From JBCDCU01 sp039180865 (GTDB lineage Bacteria; Pseudomonadota; Alphaproteobacteria; Rhizobiales; JACESI01), in the NCBI GenBank assembly GCA_039180865.1, contig JBCDCZ010000215.1, positions 1 to 7,908 on the forward strand: a stretch of DNA of 7,908 nt. Reading direction: 5' to 3'. Shown here in pieces: positions 1 through 6,064 of this stretch. Position numbers and translations under genes: made by a program. Numbering within the stretch: position 1 is the first letter of the stretch; every line of letters starts with the position of its first letter. Below the pieces are notes generated by a model. That model ran no database searches. It was not told the origin of the DNA and saw nothing but the letters and a program-made list of their open reading frames with translations.

Positions 1-2270
1 CTATTCCTGGTGGTAGTCTTGCCGAAGCATTGAACACGTTCGGTGTTCAGTCGGGGATCGGGGTCGGTTACGACATTGGTACCGTGCGCGGGCTGACGAC
101 ACCGGGTTTAAGCGGAACATTCTCAGATCAGGAAGCGCTCAACAGGCTCTTGGCGGGCACGAATCTTGTTCCACGCCAGACGGCTCTTGGAAGCGTCCTG
201 ATAGAAAGCCCTCAGGAGATCAGTCTTGGACTTGAAACCGATTCCGACGACATCCTTCTGGACCCGGTTGTTCTTGGCGAACGGCGTCCACGCACACTTG
301 CCGAAACAACGACATCCGTTCGGGTTTTCTCTGAAGCGGAAATCGATCAGACCGACAGCACGGGCGTCCTGGACGCAATCCGCAATACGGCAAATCTGAC
401 ACCCGCAACATCGGATTTTCTACCCCCAATCAGAGGAACGGCGAGCGCCGGTCCGGCGGATCTTGGCGGTCTGGCGCTCTTTGGCACTTTGCCGCGCGCC
501 GCGCTCATCATCGACGATGTGGCACAGCCTTCCACCGAAGCGAACAATTCCTTTCAGTCCACTTTCGATATTGAGCAGGTCGAAGTCCTTCGCGGTCCCC
601 AGACCACATTGCGCGGCGCAAATGCCATTTCAGGCGCCTTTATCGTCAAGACGAAAGATCCGGTCTTCCGGCGCGAAGCGGAAGTGGAATCCGGCTTTGA
701 CTGGAATGAGTTCGGGCAGTTCTCATTCCGCGCGGGCGCAGTGGTGAACGCCCCGATCGTTAAGGATCAAATTGCCGCGCGCCTTGTTTTCGAGTTTGAA
801 GAGCGCAACACCCCCCTAGACCTCATTGTTCCAACGCCCGATAACCTGGTTACGTTCGGCGCCTTTCCTCCGCCACCGCCGGGCAGCATCCTGGATGACT
901 TTGGAAGAGGAGAGGCCTTTCGCCTTCGCACGAAGTTTCTGTTTGAACCGAATGCCATTCCGGATTTTTCTGCAATCGTATCAGTGGAGTACCAAGAAGG
1001 ACGGACCGTTGGTTTCGATTCTTTCATATCAGGCGACGATCCGGGAGGTGCATTTACCGCGGAAGATCGCATCGGTTTTCCGGCTTTCCAACGAATCCTG
1101 GACACCGACGTCGTAACCGTCAGCGGCAATGCCAAATATCAACTCAACGACGTATTTGAGCTGCAATCGATCACCAGCTACACATTCGATTTCTTCGAAG
1201 AAGCCCCTGACGATATTGAATTCTTCAACTTCGCCGGTACGACGCAGAAGCGCTTCAATCAGGATCTCCTCCTCAAATTCGACGGGTTCCAGGGTTTCGT
1301 AAACGGACTTGTCGGGTTCAGTGCTTTCATCGACAATCTCGACCAGGATCTCGACGACCCCTTTGAATTCGATACCTTGTCCGAGCGCTTCACACTTTCC
1401 TGGTTTACCGATCTCGAATTGGAAGTGACCGAACGGGTCGACATTCTTCTTGGCGGACGTGTCCAACGCGAGAGCCGGGACTTTTTCGTTGACGGAACGG
1501 GTTTCGGCGGACCGCTCCTTACCCTTGAAGACAAGACCACTGAGATTGTTTTTCTCCCAAAAGTTGGTGCGGTCTATAACTTCAACGAGGATCATTCGAT
1601 CTTCGCGGTCGCGCGCCGGGGCTTCAACTCCGGTGGTGCAGGTGTCGATTTGCTCACCGGGCTCCCATTCTCGTTTGAGAGTGAATTCGTCTGGACGATT
1701 GAAACCGGTTATCGCGGCACCCTTTTCGACGACCGCCTGACGCTTTCCGCAACCGGGTTTTACAATATCTATGACGACTTTCAGTTCATCTCTGCCGAAC
1801 CCTTGAACCTCATTATCACCAATTTTGACGGCGATACATTCGGTCTCGAAATGGAAGCAACGGCGCAAGTCACCGATGAAATCATCGTCCGTGCCGGTCT
1901 CGGGCTTTTGCAGACCGATATCGATGCGCCTGGAGAAATCGTAGACGGCAATGACTTTGGAACGGATCCGACCGCAACGCTGAACGGAGCGATTATCTGG
2001 TCGCCCATTCCGGAACTCAAAATGAATGTGCAAGCACAATATGTGACGGGCTCATTTGCCGACTTCAACAATTTCGACGGGCAGGTAAGTGACGCCTATT
2101 TCAATGTGGATCTTGGGGCAAGTTATGAATACGGCGATCATTTTCAAGTCCGCGCCTTTGTGCGCAATGTTTTCGATGATCTGCAATTCTTCCAGCAATT
2201 TTCTGCCGCTCAGGACGGCGAAGCCCTGGCACCCAGAACCTTTGGTATGACAGTGAAAGCGAAGTTCTAG
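1..2270 (+). CDS. TonB-dependent outer-membrane receptor with STN domain (5' partial)
   Basis: This is an outer-membrane active transporter that would import a ligand using TonB-ExbBD energy. The reading frame is open from base 3 to the left edge (IPGGSLAEA precedes the TTG at 30), so the true start lies upstream and the TTG is not a start. About 755 residues are visible. Counting from the TTG codon, residues 1-60 are an STN (secretin/TonB short N-terminal) domain (GVGYD, ALNRLLAGTNL). Residues 72-86 (DDILLDPVVLGERR) may hold the TonB box. The plug domain spans about 90-212, with VRVFSEAEI, PPIRGT, IIDDV and the hallmark IEQVEVLRGPQTTLRGANAISGA. The rest is beta-barrel, ending in the outer-membrane signature terminal Phe (TVKAKF). 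A proline run (FPPPPPGS) lies near 276-283. STN receptors usually work with an anti-sigma/ECF sigma pair; none is in view, though it could lie to the left. The ligand is unknown. The gene converges on the minus-strand operon 13 bp away. Confidence 0.95.
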   Translation, partial: IPGGSLAEALNTFGVQSGIGVGYDIGTVRGLTTPGLSGTFSDQEALNRLLAGTNLVPRQTALGSVLIESPQEISLGLETDSDDILLDPVVLGERRPRTLAETTTSVRVFSEAEIDQTDSTGVLDAIRNTANLTPATSDFLPPIRGTASAGPADLGGLALFGTLPRAALIIDDVAQPSTEANNSFQSTFDIEQVEVLRGPQTTLRGANAISGAFIVKTKDPVFRREAEVESGFDWNEFGQFSFRAGAVVNAPIVKDQIAARLVFEFEERNTPLDLIVPTPDNLVTFGAFPPPPPGSILDDFGRGEAFRLRTKFLFEPNAIPDFSAIVSVEYQEGRTVGFDSFISGDDPGGAFTAEDRIGFPAFQRILDTDVVTVSGNAKYQLNDVFELQSITSYTFDFFEEAPDDIEFFNFAGTTQKRFNQDLLLKFDGFQGFVNGLVGFSAFIDNLDQDLDDPFEFDTLSERFTLSWFTDLELEVTERVDILLGGRVQRESRDFFVDGTGFGGPLLTLEDKTTEIVFLPKVGAVYNFNEDHSIFAVARRGFNSGGAGVDLLTGLPFSFESEFVWTIETGYRGTLFDDRLTLSATGFYNIYDDFQFISAEPLNLIITNFDGDTFGLEMEATAQVTDEIIVRAGLGLLQTDIDAPGEIVDGNDFGTDPTATLNGAIIWSPIPELKMNVQAQYVTGSFADFNNFDGQVSDAYFNVDLGASYEYGDHFQVRAFVRNVFDDLQFFQQFSAAQDGEALAPRTFGMTVKAKF

Positions 2271-2283
2271 GGGGAACGGATCC

Positions 2284-2643
2284 TCAAGCCGGTTCCTGAT
2301 CCATAAAGCCGAAGAGAGAGGCAATCCGCCCATCCTCAGCGAGGGTCACGAAATAGGTGCCGCGCGAGAAGATTTCCCCGTCACGGGTCAGCTTGAAACG
2401 CATGCGGGCAGCACCCTCGAGCACGTCCGGTGCGCTATCGGCTGCCATTGTGACGCCGGCTACACGAGAGCGGAAGAAATCCAGAAACCCGAGAAAGGCG
2501 TCCTGTCCCGTAATCGGTGCCTTTTTGTGGACGTCGTCATAGACGAAATTTTGCGTCGTTGCCGCTACGACAATCGCGCGGCGCTTGTCCGGATCAGGTT
2601 CGTTCCAGGCTGAGAGGATGTGGGTGATATCAGTTTTGGTCAT
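2284..2643 (-). CDS. NTF2/SnoaL-like small protein
   Basis: This is a 119-aa protein of the nuclear transport factor 2-like superfamily (SnoaL-like group), a cone-shaped alpha+beta fold that forms a hydrophobic pocket. Visible features are an N-terminal helix pair (ITHILSAWNEPDPDKRRAIV), then TQNFVYDDVHKKAPITGQDAFLGFLDFFRSR, where the conserved 'Y-D...GxxA/D' pattern follows the first strand. The strand-rich second half ends in RGTYFVTLAEDGRIASLFGFMD. It spans the usual family length and appears complete. It is the last gene of the four-gene minus-strand operon; its ATG lies 14 bp inside the end of the preceding gene, implying translational coupling. The fold includes isomerases, dehydratases and pure binding proteins, so no reaction can be assigned. 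The Shine-Dalgarno sequence is weak (AAGA), which also fits coupling. Confidence 0.85.
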   Translation of the reverse strand: MTKTDITHILSAWNEPDPDKRRAIVVAATTQNFVYDDVHKKAPITGQDAFLGFLDFFRSRVAGVTMAADSAPDVLEGAARMRFKLTRDGEIFSRGTYFVTLAEDGRIASLFGFMDQEPA

Positions 2644-3178
2644 AAGCAGTCTTTAAGAGGCGATTGATGGTGTTTTGCGGCAGATCGGTTTTGATCATGG
2701 AGGCGATCCGTTTGCTCCCGCCGAGCGAACCGGAAGGATCAAGATCGGGCGAAGTCTCAGGATCAAGGGCAAGGCCGATTACGAGCCCGTTCTTTGTCGG
2801 CTTCAGGATTGCGAATTGAGTGCGCGCCCGAAATCCGGTGTAGGTTTTGCAATAAACGGCTTCCACCTGTTTATCGAGGCTGAGCAGTGCTTCCTTCGCG
2901 CGCTCGTAATCCGACCGTACGGCGGCACTGGCTTCCTTTAAGAGATCCGTCTCCAGCTCGGACCCTTTTGCCCATGGAACATCGCCCTCATATTCGCGTG
3001 CGATTGCGCCGGCCGTTCCATGGCCGAGGCCGTGCTCTTGCTTGAGCCAGTTTATCCGGTCTTTCCTGGTCTTTGGTCCGGCCTTGAGACGGTCAAGCCA
3101 ACCTGAGAGATCGAGCCCGGTCTTGTCCAGAAGGTTCTCGATAATGCGGGTATGCATCTCGCCCGGTGACAGCGCCAT
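2630..3178 (-). CDS. DUF4287 / DUF5655 domain protein
   Basis: This 182-aa soluble protein has two domains of unknown function that are often found together. Residues 8-60 match the DUF4287 pattern (MHTRIIENLLDKTGLDLSGWLDRL, GPKTRKDRINWLKQEHGLGHG, then AIAREYEG). Residues about 78-180 match a DUF5655-type domain: an alpha-helical start (DYERAKEALLSLDKQVEAVYCKTY), then FRARTQFAILKPTKNGLVIGLAL, and a C-terminal helix (TINRLLKTAYDQN). No signal peptide or membrane segment is present. Its ATG shares one base with the stop of the SRPBCC gene (TAATG), and its own end overlaps the NTF2-like gene by 14 bp, so it sits firmly inside the operon. The domain names come from recognition of conserved wording in the sequence, not from a search. 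The biochemical role is unknown; pairing with SRPBCC/AHSA1 proteins under a small regulator is the main functional hint. Confidence 0.85.
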   Translation of the reverse strand: MALSPGEMHTRIIENLLDKTGLDLSGWLDRLKAGPKTRKDRINWLKQEHGLGHGTAGAIAREYEGDVPWAKGSELETDLLKEASAAVRSDYERAKEALLSLDKQVEAVYCKTYTGFRARTQFAILKPTKNGLVIGLALDPETSPDLDPSGSLGGSKRIASMIKTDLPQNTINRLLKTAYDQN

Positions 3179-3606
3179 TACCTATAATCCTTTTGTCCGT
3201 CGTTGATCGCGGCAAGGGCTGCCGGGATCTTGTCGCGCAAGATGCGCTTCCATCCGGCGCCGAGAATAATCCGTGGCAGAATATTGGAAAGTTTGAAGCC
3301 AACCTGTTCGACGGTGAGCTTCGTGCCGCCTTCAACCGGTTCAAGCGTGTATGTGACGATGGTGTCGATCCCACCGCCCGCCCAGGAATATTGCAGGAGC
3401 GTGGGCGGTTCGACCTTGGTGACCTTGCAATTGACAATCCCGTCGAAGCCCGGTGCCGGATCCGTCCGGAACTGGAACGCATGGCCGACAACCGGCTTGA
3501 AATCATTGGCCATCAGCCACTTTTCGATCTGCGCGCTGTCAGTGAGTGCCGTCCATAAGATCTCGGCGGGAAAGGGGAGGACGCGGCTGTGTTTGATGCG
3601 TTTCAT
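3178..3606 (-). CDS. SRPBCC / AHSA1-like protein
   Basis: This 142-aa protein has the START/Bet v1-like SRPBCC fold (AHSA1, activator of Hsp90 ATPase-like group), a deep hydrophobic ligand pocket. The N-terminus reads MKRIKHSRVLPFPAEILW, the usual first strand and helix. It is followed by ALTDSAQIEKWLM, the family's 'lt dp..l..Wl' block. Next comes the strand series FDGIVNCKVTKVEPPTLLQYSW and TIVTYTLEPVEGGTKLTVEQVGF, and a long C-terminal helix (GWKRILRDKIPAALAAIN). The frame is open upstream to 3783, but that extension is low-complexity and overlaps the regulator gene; the ATG at 3606 begins exactly at the domain and leaves a 25-bp gap to the arsR stop. The gene is second in the operon. ArsR-type regulators next to SRPBCC genes are a recurrent bacterial pairing. 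The ligand is unknown. Confidence 0.9.
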   Translation of the reverse strand: MKRIKHSRVLPFPAEILWTALTDSAQIEKWLMANDFKPVVGHAFQFRTDPAPGFDGIVNCKVTKVEPPTLLQYSWAGGGIDTIVTYTLEPVEGGTKLTVEQVGFKLSNILPRIILGAGWKRILRDKIPAALAAINDGQKDYR

Positions 3607-3631
3607 GCGGGAATTCCAAGAAAGAAGCGTG

Positions 3632-3949
3632 TCAGTTTCTTTGACGGTTGAGGTGATCTTCGAGGGCGGTGAGCCCGGTCGCCCAGGTGGTTCGGTATTT
3701 CGAGAGCCAGTCATGGACCGGGTCAAGGCGGTCTGTGAGAACGCGATAATAGCGCTTGCGCCCGACCTTGCGGTCTTCGACAAGCCCCGCCGTTTTCAGG
3801 ATGGCGAGATGCTGCGAGACAGCCGATTGCGTCATGTTGAGAAGCTTTGTGAGATCCGTGACGCTGCAATCGTCTTTCAGGAGCGCATCAAGAATGACGC
3901 GCCTGCTCGGATCGGCAAGGGCCTTGAAGATGTCGTCGTCGTTGCTCAC
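3632..3949 (-). CDS. ArsR/SmtB-family winged-helix regulator
   Basis: This is a dimeric winged-helix repressor-type regulator heading the operon. Counted from the GTG start, the protein is 105 aa: FKALADPSRRVILDALL (8-24) is the family opening. The helix-turn-helix is CSVTDLTKLLNMTQSAVSQHLAILKTAGLV (28-57), and the wing is EDRKVGRKRYYRV (58-70). The canonical metal-site motif ELCVCDL in the third helix is replaced by DDCSVTDL with a single Cys, so classical As/Cd/Zn sensing is unlikely. An in-frame ATG at 3985 would add 12 residues, but it overlaps the -10 element and lies upstream of the predicted transcription start. The GTG at 3949 (VSNDDDIFKALADP), with a GGA about 6-8 bases ahead, fits both promoter and family length better. 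If the promoter call is wrong, 3985 becomes possible. The gene is probably autoregulated through the repeats at 3955-4000. Confidence 0.9.
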   Translation of the reverse strand: MSNDDDIFKALADPSRRVILDALLKDDCSVTDLTKLLNMTQSAVSQHLAILKTAGLVEDRKVGRKRYYRVLTDRLDPVHDWLSKYRTTWATGLTALEDHLNRQRN

Positions 3950-3954
3950 GGAGG

Positions 3955-4000
3955 ATCCATTAGTAATTGCTAATGCTTTATCCATCAGGAATCGCTAATG
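3955..4000 (-). promoter_or_regulatory. Tandem operator-like repeats in the arsR promoter
   Basis: Two 21-bp direct copies lie at 3955-3975 and 3980-4000 with a 25-bp period and 18 of 21 matching bases. On the minus strand the cores read ATTAGCGATTCCTGAT (inside the promoter spacer) and ATTAGCAATTACTAAT (at the expected transcription start). Each core is an imperfect palindrome of the form ATTAG-N6-CTRAT, the symmetry expected for a dimeric ArsR-type repressor. Binding at either site would block polymerase. That this regulator is the ligand of these sites is inference from position and symmetry. Confidence 0.6.
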
Positions 4001-4006
4001 TGTCAA
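3977..4006 (-). promoter_or_regulatory. Promoter of the arsR-SRPBCC-DUF4287-NTF2 operon
   Basis: On the minus strand a perfect -35 hexamer TTGACA (4006-4001) is followed after 18 bp by GATAAA (3982-3977), which matches four of six -10 positions. Transcription would start near 3970, leaving a leader of about 20 bases before the GTG at 3949. The candidate ATG at 3985 lies between the two hexamers, which argues against it as the start. The spacer is filled by an operator-like repeat. No other promoter-like pair was noticed ahead of this operon. Confidence 0.6.
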
Positions 4007-4081
4007 GGTTTCTGATTGGGATTTTTGATCCGGCCACCACCGTTGCAGGATTTAGGTTCCGAGACTGGTGGAAACCTGGCA

Positions 4082-4227
4082 CTGGACCCCGGGTCAAGCC
4101 CGGGGAAACAGGTTTCTAGGTATGGGGCTAGGCGGCCGGTATCGTCTCGCTTGTCACTCCGTGAATGAGCCGATTATCGAAAAAAACACCCTCCACGTGT
4201 CTCCCCGGCCTCCGAGCCGGGGTCCAG
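4082..4227 (+). repeat. Two-hairpin intergenic repeat element, copy 1
   Basis: This is a roughly 146-bp element bounded by two GC-rich hairpins. The left one is CCCCGGGTCAAGCCCGGGG (4087-4105: 7-bp perfect stem, 5-base loop). The right one is at 4203-4222 (CCCCGGC / GCCGGGG, 6-base loop). The outer ends are also complementary to each other: CTGGACCCCGG at the left end and CCGGGGTCCAG at the right end. A second copy with the same layout lies at 6065-6208. The interior segment near 4120-4150 (TATGGGGCTA, GCGGC, ATCGTCT) recurs there at nearly the same offset. An extra 8-bp stem, GAAACCTG (4071-4078) with CAGGTTTC (4109-4116), encloses the left hairpin in this copy only. The CCCCGGGTCAAGCCCGGGG style of palindrome is common in alphaproteobacterial intergenic DNA. 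Confidence 0.75.
4180..4222 (-). terminator. Possible terminator of the WYL/ABM operon
   Basis: Reading leftward from the WYL gene stop, the strong stem GCCGGGG/CCCCGGC (4222-4203) comes first. A small ACAC/GTGT stem (4201-4187) follows, directly ahead of seven T residues (4186-4180, seen as A on the plus strand). The strong stem is 16 bases from the T run, so the small stem would have to supply the immediate hairpin. It would separate the WYL/ABM transcript from the arsR operon, which runs the same way. Confidence 0.35.
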
Positions 4228-4235
4228 AAAATCTA

Positions 4236-4967
4236 TCAAGGTCTCGGTACGTCATTGATGTCTGGATCGGCGTGGTTAGAATCGCCATCCATCTCACCCT
4301 TCACACGCGCGAAGTAATCCTCAATCCGTTTCCCCGGCTCGTTCTGAAAGCTTCCCCCGGTCTCGCGGCAGGACGTGATCCGGTCGACCCGAAAGGCGCG
4401 GAAGTCTAAGCGGAGTTCGCACCAGGATGTGAGCGTCCAGACCTTTCCCCAATAATCGGTCTGAAGCGGTCTGATGATACGTGTGCTCGTCGTCTCATCG
4501 AGACTCCGATAGGCGATCTCAAGCTTGGCTTTCGCACGGATCGCGGATCTGAGGACCGGCATATGGGTCAGGCCGCTGCGCAGACGCTCAAAGGCGTAAA
4601 GCCCGAAGCCCCAGGCTTCCGGCGTCTTCTTTCGGTTGGGGGCGTGGCTTGCAATTTTGGTGTGGAGCGTTTTCGCAGCTGCCTGCAATTCTGGATCGGC
4701 GATCTCCTGAACAAGCGACATGCCAAGGCTGAGCGCTTCAAGTTCAGTCACGGACAGGGCAAGAGGCGGCAGGAAGACAGGCTCGCGCAGGAGATAACCG
4801 ACCCCGCGCTCGCCTTCAATCGGAACGCCGTTTGCAACGAGCGTATCGATATCGCGATAGATCGTGCGTTCGCAGACTTCCAGCTGATCGGCAAGATCAC
4901 GGGCGCGGTGCAGCCTGCCGTCCCGGACAATATCGATGAGGTCTGAAAGCCGTTCCGAACGCCGCAT
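4236..4967 (-). CDS. YafY-family HTH/WYL transcriptional regulator
   Basis: This 243-aa cytoplasmic regulator has an N-terminal DeoR/HTH_11-type helix-turn-helix: RSERLSDLIDIVRDGRLHRARDLADQLEVCERTIYRDIDTLVANGVPIEGERGVGYLL, residues 3-60, where TIYRDIDTL is the recognition helix. The C-terminal WYL domain spans about 135-200; the motif region reads LQTDYWGKVWTLTSWCELRLDFRAFRVDRI, with the usual W-Y-L positions altered to W-T-L. WYL domains are thought to bind ligands or nucleic-acid fragments. The ATG at 4967 is preceded by AGGAGG at 4 bases; a TTG directly upstream (4970) would leave only one base and is rejected. The gene follows the ABM-fold gene with a 9-bp gap. The last 16 or so residues (GDSNHADPDINDVPRP) look like a polar tail beyond the domain, and the stop lies 9 bp from repeat copy 1. 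Confidence 0.92.
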   Translation of the reverse strand: MRRSERLSDLIDIVRDGRLHRARDLADQLEVCERTIYRDIDTLVANGVPIEGERGVGYLLREPVFLPPLALSVTELEALSLGMSLVQEIADPELQAAAKTLHTKIASHAPNRKKTPEAWGFGLYAFERLRSGLTHMPVLRSAIRAKAKLEIAYRSLDETTSTRIIRPLQTDYWGKVWTLTSWCELRLDFRAFRVDRITSCRETGGSFQNEPGKRIEDYFARVKGEMDGDSNHADPDINDVPRP

Positions 4968-4970
4968 CAA

Positions 4971-4977
4971 CCCTCCT
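4971..4977 (-). promoter_or_regulatory. Shine-Dalgarno of the WYL gene overlapping the ABM stop
   Basis: The minus strand reads TAAGGAGGGTTGATG across the gene junction. The final A of the ABM-gene stop TAA is the first base of AGGAGG, and the ATG of the WYL gene starts 4 bases after that motif. This fixes the ATG at 4967 as the start and shows that the two genes are co-transcribed and probably translationally coupled. Confidence 0.8.
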
Positions 4978-5282
4978 TACGAAACCGAGATTTCAAGCAT
5001 CGAATGGGTCATGACGACGCTCTCGCCATTGATTGCCGCCATAAACGGCCCCGCATGCAGGTCTTTGCCGATCCGTGCTGCCGCTGTGAGGGCGGTCTCC
5101 ATCGTCCGCCATTCCACATGATCGATCCAGGTCCCTTCCAAGGTTCGGGAAAGACGCCGGGCAACGAAGCCGTCGCAGGATTCTATGAAAGCGTTCATGG
5201 CTTTAGCACGCTCGGTGAAGTCTTCGGGACTAACATCCTTATTGAGTTTGAATGTGACGATTTCGATGACATGGGTTTCCAT
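4977..5282 (-). CDS. ABM-fold (antibiotic biosynthesis monooxygenase-like) protein
   Basis: This 101-aa protein resembles the dimeric alpha/beta-barrel ABM superfamily, which includes cofactor-free monooxygenases acting on quinols and polyketides as well as heme-degrading members. The first strand is VIEIVTFKLNKDVSPEDF (5-22), then the helix TERAKAMNAFIESCDGF (23-39). The second strand is VARRLSRTLEGTWIDHVEWRTMETALTAA (40-68), where the W-x-D-H-V-E-W block is typical of this small family. The end strand is VVMTHSMLEISV. The ATG at 5282 is preceded by AAAGGAAG at good spacing. An in-frame ATG at 5333 would start inside the intergenic operator region and is not used. The gene is first in a two-gene operon with the WYL regulator and divergent from the azoreductase. 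The substrate is unknown; a quinone- or phenol-derived compound is suggested by the neighbours only. Confidence 0.8.
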   Translation of the reverse strand: METHVIEIVTFKLNKDVSPEDFTERAKAMNAFIESCDGFVARRLSRTLEGTWIDHVEWRTMETALTAAARIGKDLHAGPFMAAINGESVVMTHSMLEISVS

Positions 5283-5333
5283 AAACGCTTCCTTTGAGCC
5301 GGGTGAGGGGGCTTGCGGATTAGCACTATGCAC

Positions 5334-5350
5334 CTGACAGGAAGTGTCAG
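5334..5350. promoter_or_regulatory. Perfect palindrome between divergent genes, probable operator
   Basis: CTGACA-GGAAG-TGTCAG has 6-bp perfect arms with a 5-base spacer. It lies 51 bp from the ABM start and 52 bp from the azoreductase start, so it is almost exactly centred between the two divergent genes. Its right arm abuts TTGACC (5351-5356), a possible -35 for the rightward gene, although no convincing -10 follows. The position fits an operator for the neighbouring WYL-family regulator controlling both directions. That assignment is inference. Confidence 0.55.
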
Positions 5351-5402
5351 TTGACCTGTGATTTAGATCGGAACGACAGCGATCTGCAACAGGAGCACCT
5401 GG

Positions 5403-6029
5403 ATGAAGCTATTCCACATCGACGCATCGGCACGAACTGAGGGGTCCCATTCGCGCAAACTTTCCGGTCATTTCGTATCTGCTCTGGAAGAAGCGGTTCC
5501 GGACCTTGAGATCAACAGGCTTGATCTTGGGCTCTCGCCCTTGCCGCATTTCGGCGCCTTGGAGACCGCGGCGGTCGCCATTCCTGATGCTGACCACACA
5601 GAGGATATGCGCGCGGCGATTGCACCTTCGGACGCGCTGGTGGCACGTTTGCTTGCCTGTAACGCGCTCGTCATTGGAACGCCGATCTATAATTTCGGCA
5701 TGCCGTCGACGCTGAAAGCCTTCTTCGATCATGTCTCACGCAATGGAAAAACCTTCATTGCGGATGAGAATGGCATGCGCGGCTCACTTCAGGAGATGAA
5801 AGTCGCGGTCCTGAGCGCTGCCGGCGGGGCTTATGGGGCTGGCGACATGTTTGAGGGCTGCGATATGCTGACACCCCATATACGGGTGATCCTGGAGTTT
5901 CTGGGGGTTGAAGATCTCACCTTCATCTCCGCCAGGCCAATGCTCTTTGGTGGGCCGGCGGCAGCGGCGCAATCGATGGAAGACGCCAGGGCTGCGGCGA
6001 GGGCGCTTGCGGCGCGCTGGGCGGGGTAG
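5403..6029 (+). CDS. azoR: FMN-dependent NADH-azoreductase / quinone reductase
   Basis: This 208-aa flavodoxin-like cytoplasmic enzyme would transfer two electrons from NADH via FMN to azo dyes and quinones. The family's physiological role is generally thought to be quinone and electrophile detoxification. The N-terminal strand KLFHIDASAR and the phosphate-binding SHSRKLS (15-21) bind FMN in this family. The second hallmark is VIGTPIYNFGMPSTLKAFFDHVSRNGKTF (90-118), matching the AzoR P-x-Y-N-F...S..LK..FD motif. The third FMN loop is LSAAGGAYG (137-145), where E. coli AzoR has an S-R-G-G-type loop. Length and ends match the family. AGGAG at 5391-5395 sits 7 bases ahead of the ATG. The gene diverges from the ABM/WYL operon across the palindrome at 5334-5350, suggesting shared control. 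Repeat copy 2 lies 35 bp after its stop. Confidence 0.93.
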   Translation: MKLFHIDASARTEGSHSRKLSGHFVSALEEAVPDLEINRLDLGLSPLPHFGALETAAVAIPDADHTEDMRAAIAPSDALVARLLACNALVIGTPIYNFGMPSTLKAFFDHVSRNGKTFIADENGMRGSLQEMKVAVLSAAGGAYGAGDMFEGCDMLTPHIRVILEFLGVEDLTFISARPMLFGGPAAAAQSMEDARAAARALAARWAG

Positions 6030-6064
6030 GCGTGATGTCCGAACAAGTCTGAGAGCGAGTTTTT

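Noticed and set aside
1029..2039. Long open frame of 336 codons on the minus strand inside the TonB receptor gene
   Set aside because: It is antisense to a clearly real beta-barrel gene, shows no recognisable domain, and its charged, repetitive composition follows from the complementary codons.
2273..2296. Imperfect hairpin GGAACGG ... CCGGTTCC between the receptor and the NTF2-like gene as a shared terminator
   Set aside because: The stem has a bulge, the loop is long, and no T run follows on either strand; too weak to call.
3607..3783. Upstream in-frame ATG that would give the SRPBCC protein 59 extra N-terminal residues
   Set aside because: The extra stretch lies inside the arsR gene in another frame, is Ser/Arg/Pro-rich without family resemblance, and the SRPBCC domain begins exactly at the ATG at 3606.
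3203..3973. Plus-strand open frame of 256 codons across the SRPBCC and arsR genes
   Set aside because: It is antisense to two well-recognised genes, with no family resemblance; a codon-composition shadow.
3950..3985. ATG at 3985 as the arsR start
   Set aside because: It overlaps the predicted -10 element and operator, upstream of the expected transcription start; the GTG at 3949 fits family length. Kept as a stated alternative only.
4071..4227. CRISPR array from the repeated GC palindromes
   Set aside because: There are only two dissimilar hairpins per locus, no regularly spaced repeats or spacers, and no cas genes.
5283..5333. ATG at 5333 as the start of the ABM-fold protein
   Set aside because: It would add 17 unrelated residues and begin right beside the palindrome; the ATG at 5282 has a good Shine-Dalgarno and starts at the domain.
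5351..5379. Sigma70-type promoter for the azoreductase with TTGACC as -35
   Set aside because: No acceptable -10 hexamer is found at 16-18 bp spacing, so only the -35-like hexamer is mentioned.
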